Source of the DNA: Crocinitomicaceae bacterium
Lineage (GTDB): Bacteria; Bacteroidota; Bacteroidia; Flavobacteriales_D; Crocinitomicaceae
Assembly (NCBI GenBank): GCA_030830385.1
Contig: JAURNA010000286.1
Location: 1-7,356 of the forward strand
Reading direction: 5' to 3'
Length of the DNA stretch: 7,356 nt
Shown here piece by piece: positions 5,223 through 7,356 of the stretch (its first letter is position 1; the number at the start of each line of letters is the position of its first letter). The notes under the pieces were generated by a model, which worked only from the letters and a program-made list of their open reading frames with translations, was not told the origin of the DNA and did no database searches. A program made the position numbers and the translations under genes.

Positions 5223-7356
5223 ATGACCCGACTCCATACCCTTTTTTTCTTCCTGCTCGTATCAATTTCCGGGTGGTCTCAGGTAAATGAAGGCCTTACC
5301 GCAGAGGAACGCGCATACCTGTTTCATGTCGTTAAAAAAAGTCCGATTCTAAACTACAACTTCGGCCGGTATTTCGATTACACGGGTCCGGAAATAACCT
5401 TTCACAATGGTGAATTGAACTACGATTCGATCGAGCTTTTGATCATTAATAATCCGAATTTTCTGATCATTCGAAAGGAAGAAATCGCCAAGTCTGCCAA
5501 AGGACTTATCGCCGAAGCCGCCAACAAAATAGCACTGTGGGAACTCAACAAAACGTTGCAGGCAAAAAGAACGAATCCAAACGACCTGAAGGAGTATGCA
5601 AATGAATACGAGCGCTTCGAGGAGTTACTGATGGAAAAATTGCCGCCGGCTGCTCTAAAAATGAAGGATGATCGTATGCGACCTCATCCGAAATTGGATC
5701 AGGTCATGAATCCGGCGCTGGCCTTCAACGACAAATACGCTCACCTGGAATCCATGCGCTTCCTCAAAGTAAACGATCAGAAACAAGTACTGGAGGCAAT
5801 CAATTACGCCATTAATACCTATGCAGCCAAGCGATCTGAAAACATTTATCGATCACTCGGTGGTGAAGCCGATGAGTACACCAATGTTTTGGTCGCAGCA
5901 GGAGATGGAAGTGGTACAACAGGACTTTTGGAAGAACGCGAAAAAGATGAGAAAGGTCGCTGGAACAAAGGCCTTCCGAAGGCAATTGGATTGTTTCCCT
6001 ATCAGCTGAAAATCGACCGTCAGGAGGAAAAAAGAAAAATTGAAGAGCACGTGGAACCCATGCGATGGACGATCAACAATTTTGAAACTTCCGGAGAAAA
6101 TCGGTACACGAACGTTCATTTCGATGTCTGGGGATACAACAGTGCCAAGCAAACAACCGTGGTGCTTGAGAAAAACGGGGTGTCATATCCACTATTTGGA
6201 TCCGGTGAAACACGATTTCTCTCGCCGGATTCATCCTTTAGCAGCGGACAAACGTTTCAAGCTGTCATCAATGATCTCGAATCCAATAAAATGGGTACAC
6301 TGTACGAGAAAATCTACGGTAAAAAAGGATACGATTACTGGATTGACTACAACACAAAGAAGAGGAACCAAACTGAGTTAAAAATCGAAAAGCGTGAAAA
6401 GGAATATTCCGATTTAGGCTACACTCCGATTACTACTTCGAGCAAACCATCGGGTAAAGTGAAACGGTCGCGAAGACGAGCAATTCAATCGGGATCTTCC
6501 ACATTTGAGGGGCATCCAACGACGAATTCAAACAAAAAAGAACGCAAAAAGCTGCAAAACGAAATTGTGTACCTCTATGGTCTGTTTGAGGATTACAAGC
6601 GAAAAATCGCGGAACTTGAGGAAAAAAAACAGGCAGCAAATGACCTTATGGCTACCTACCAGCGACGGCTCGATGTATACAAAGGACTGATCGGGCACAA
6701 CTGGGCATCTTTCACAGAAGAAGACGGGCTCTATCTTTTTGAAGATTCCAGCACCTTCGATCTGGAAACCCAGGAGTTTCAATTCAAGCCTACAAAGCAG
6801 AAAGAAGAATTTGAGGTACGTTTGATTGCCATCCCGTTCTCTGCTCTTTCCGACCAGGCAGATGAAGTGATGCTACATATGAACATCATGGATGCCCTTC
6901 CGGACTACGATGCCCGGATTAATTTGCAGCTTCAGGATGTGTTTGAATCGGATCAATGGGATTTGCCGGGAAAATTATTTCAAGACAAAGACAGTGTTGC
7001 ATTGCAGGTGTTTTTTGAAGGTCTTCTGAGCAAAAAAGCAGACTTTACAATCATTGCACGCGGTCAGGGAGTTGGAAAGTGGAACGGTGCCAAAGTAATC
7101 GATGATCTGTATCCGAATGAGTTGCCTCGGTATCCGGGAAATGCATCTGAAACCAAAATGGACAGTGCTTTTCTCCTGCTTAGAAAGTCTGAAGTCATAA
7201 TTCAAATAAAAAGAAACATCGTACTGGAAGTCAATTCATTTACAGATCCGGTTCAATCTTCTATTGACGTCAACTCATCCGAACTTGCAGCGTTGATGTC
7301 GCGTTACAAACTGACCAAAAATGACATTCTTTCAGCGCACCGCACCGCAGCAATTA
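5223..7356 (+). CDS. Large uncharacterised exported protein with coiled coil (partial, open at the right edge)
   Basis: I do not recognise this family. The frame runs from ATG 5223 for 711 codons without a stop and continues past the window. It starts with MTR, a strongly hydrophobic stretch (about 4-17) and GWS before Gln20, a good signal peptidase I signal peptide, so the protein should reach the periplasm or beyond. Residues about 75-145 are rich in Lys, Glu and Ala and look helical. Residues about 280-350 look beta-rich (RWTINNF, NVHFDVWGY). A basic, low-complexity linker lies at about 410-435 (KVKRSRRRA). Residues about 437-482 form a likely coiled coil (KKERKKLQNEI, then KRKIAELEEKKQAAND). 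Beyond 490 is a mixed domain with FEVRLIAIPFSAL (541-553) and a second region of about 220 residues up to the edge. No enzyme motif, lipobox or further membrane segment is apparent. A T9SS sorting domain could still lie downstream. No partner gene is visible beyond the cargo gene upstream, from which it is separated by a terminator. Confidence 0.85.
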   Translation, partial: MTRLHTLFFFLLVSISGWSQVNEGLTAEERAYLFHVVKKSPILNYNFGRYFDYTGPEITFHNGELNYDSIELLIINNPNFLIIRKEEIAKSAKGLIAEAANKIALWELNKTLQAKRTNPNDLKEYANEYERFEELLMEKLPPAALKMKDDRMRPHPKLDQVMNPALAFNDKYAHLESMRFLKVNDQKQVLEAINYAINTYAAKRSENIYRSLGGEADEYTNVLVAAGDGSGTTGLLEEREKDEKGRWNKGLPKAIGLFPYQLKIDRQEEKRKIEEHVEPMRWTINNFETSGENRYTNVHFDVWGYNSAKQTTVVLEKNGVSYPLFGSGETRFLSPDSSFSSGQTFQAVINDLESNKMGTLYEKIYGKKGYDYWIDYNTKKRNQTELKIEKREKEYSDLGYTPITTSSKPSGKVKRSRRRAIQSGSSTFEGHPTTNSNKKERKKLQNEIVYLYGLFEDYKRKIAELEEKKQAANDLMATYQRRLDVYKGLIGHNWASFTEEDGLYLFEDSSTFDLETQEFQFKPTKQKEEFEVRLIAIPFSALSDQADEVMLHMNIMDALPDYDARINLQLQDVFESDQWDLPGKLFQDKDSVALQVFFEGLLSKKADFTIIARGQGVGKWNGAKVIDDLYPNELPRYPGNASETKMDSAFLLLRKSEVIIQIKRNIVLEVNSFTDPVQSSIDVNSSELAALMSRYKLTKNDILSAHRTAAI

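Noticed and set aside
5821..6381. Short plus- and minus-strand frames at 5821-6009, 5853-6152 and 6040-6381
   Set aside because: All fall within the long open frame starting at 5223, which has a signal peptide and consistent coding character. These are out-of-frame shadows.
6433..7205. Minus-strand frames at 6433-6639, 6528-6782 and 6975-7205, one with hydrophobic Phe/Leu-rich stretches
   Set aside because: The hydrophobicity comes from reading the Lys/Glu codons of the plus-strand protein in reverse. They are antisense to the 5223 gene and have no independent support.

Overview
The window looks like a chromosomal segment of a Bacteroidota bacterium, probably a marine or free-living Flavobacteriales relative. 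Three signs support this. One secreted protein ends in a type IX secretion (T9SS) type A sorting domain. Sequences matching the Bacteroidetes -7 promoter element TAnnTTTG lie 16-20 bases before two genes. Signal peptides end in W-S/A-Q junctions typical of this phylum, and strong Shine-Dalgarno sequences are absent. Base composition is moderate and looks even across the window. I see no tRNA, rRNA, CRISPR array, insertion sequence or phage gene.

Layout: the left half (1-3761) is on the minus strand. A 763-residue RND/MMPL-type membrane exporter (1470-3761, GTG start) is followed 27 bases later by an NhaC-type Na+/H+ antiporter. The antiporter runs off the left edge, with 480 codons visible and the C-terminal end missing. 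The two are probably co-transcribed from a promoter near 3781-3788. A 329-base divergent intergenic region (3762-4090) separates them from the plus-strand half. It holds promoter-like elements facing both ways and a small perfect inverted repeat.

The right half is on the plus strand. It holds a 343-residue T9SS cargo protein (4091-5122), a clear intrinsic terminator (5146-5175), a TATATTTG promoter element (5200-5207), and a long unrecognised secreted protein. That last gene starts at 5223 and stays open for 711 codons to the window end. It has a signal peptide, a basic linker and a central coiled coil, and is the least explained gene here. Both edge genes are incomplete, so they are easily overlooked if only closed reading frames are considered.

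How they fit together: the minus-strand pair are both inner-membrane transporters likely coupled to ion gradients, an RND pump that is probably proton-driven and a sodium/proton exchanger. The plus-strand genes encode envelope or exported proteins. The terminator and the fresh promoter between them argue for separate transcription units. I found no multi-gene defence, mobile or biosynthetic system. This is mostly ordinary core or envelope-related sequence, with one uncharacterised large secreted protein.
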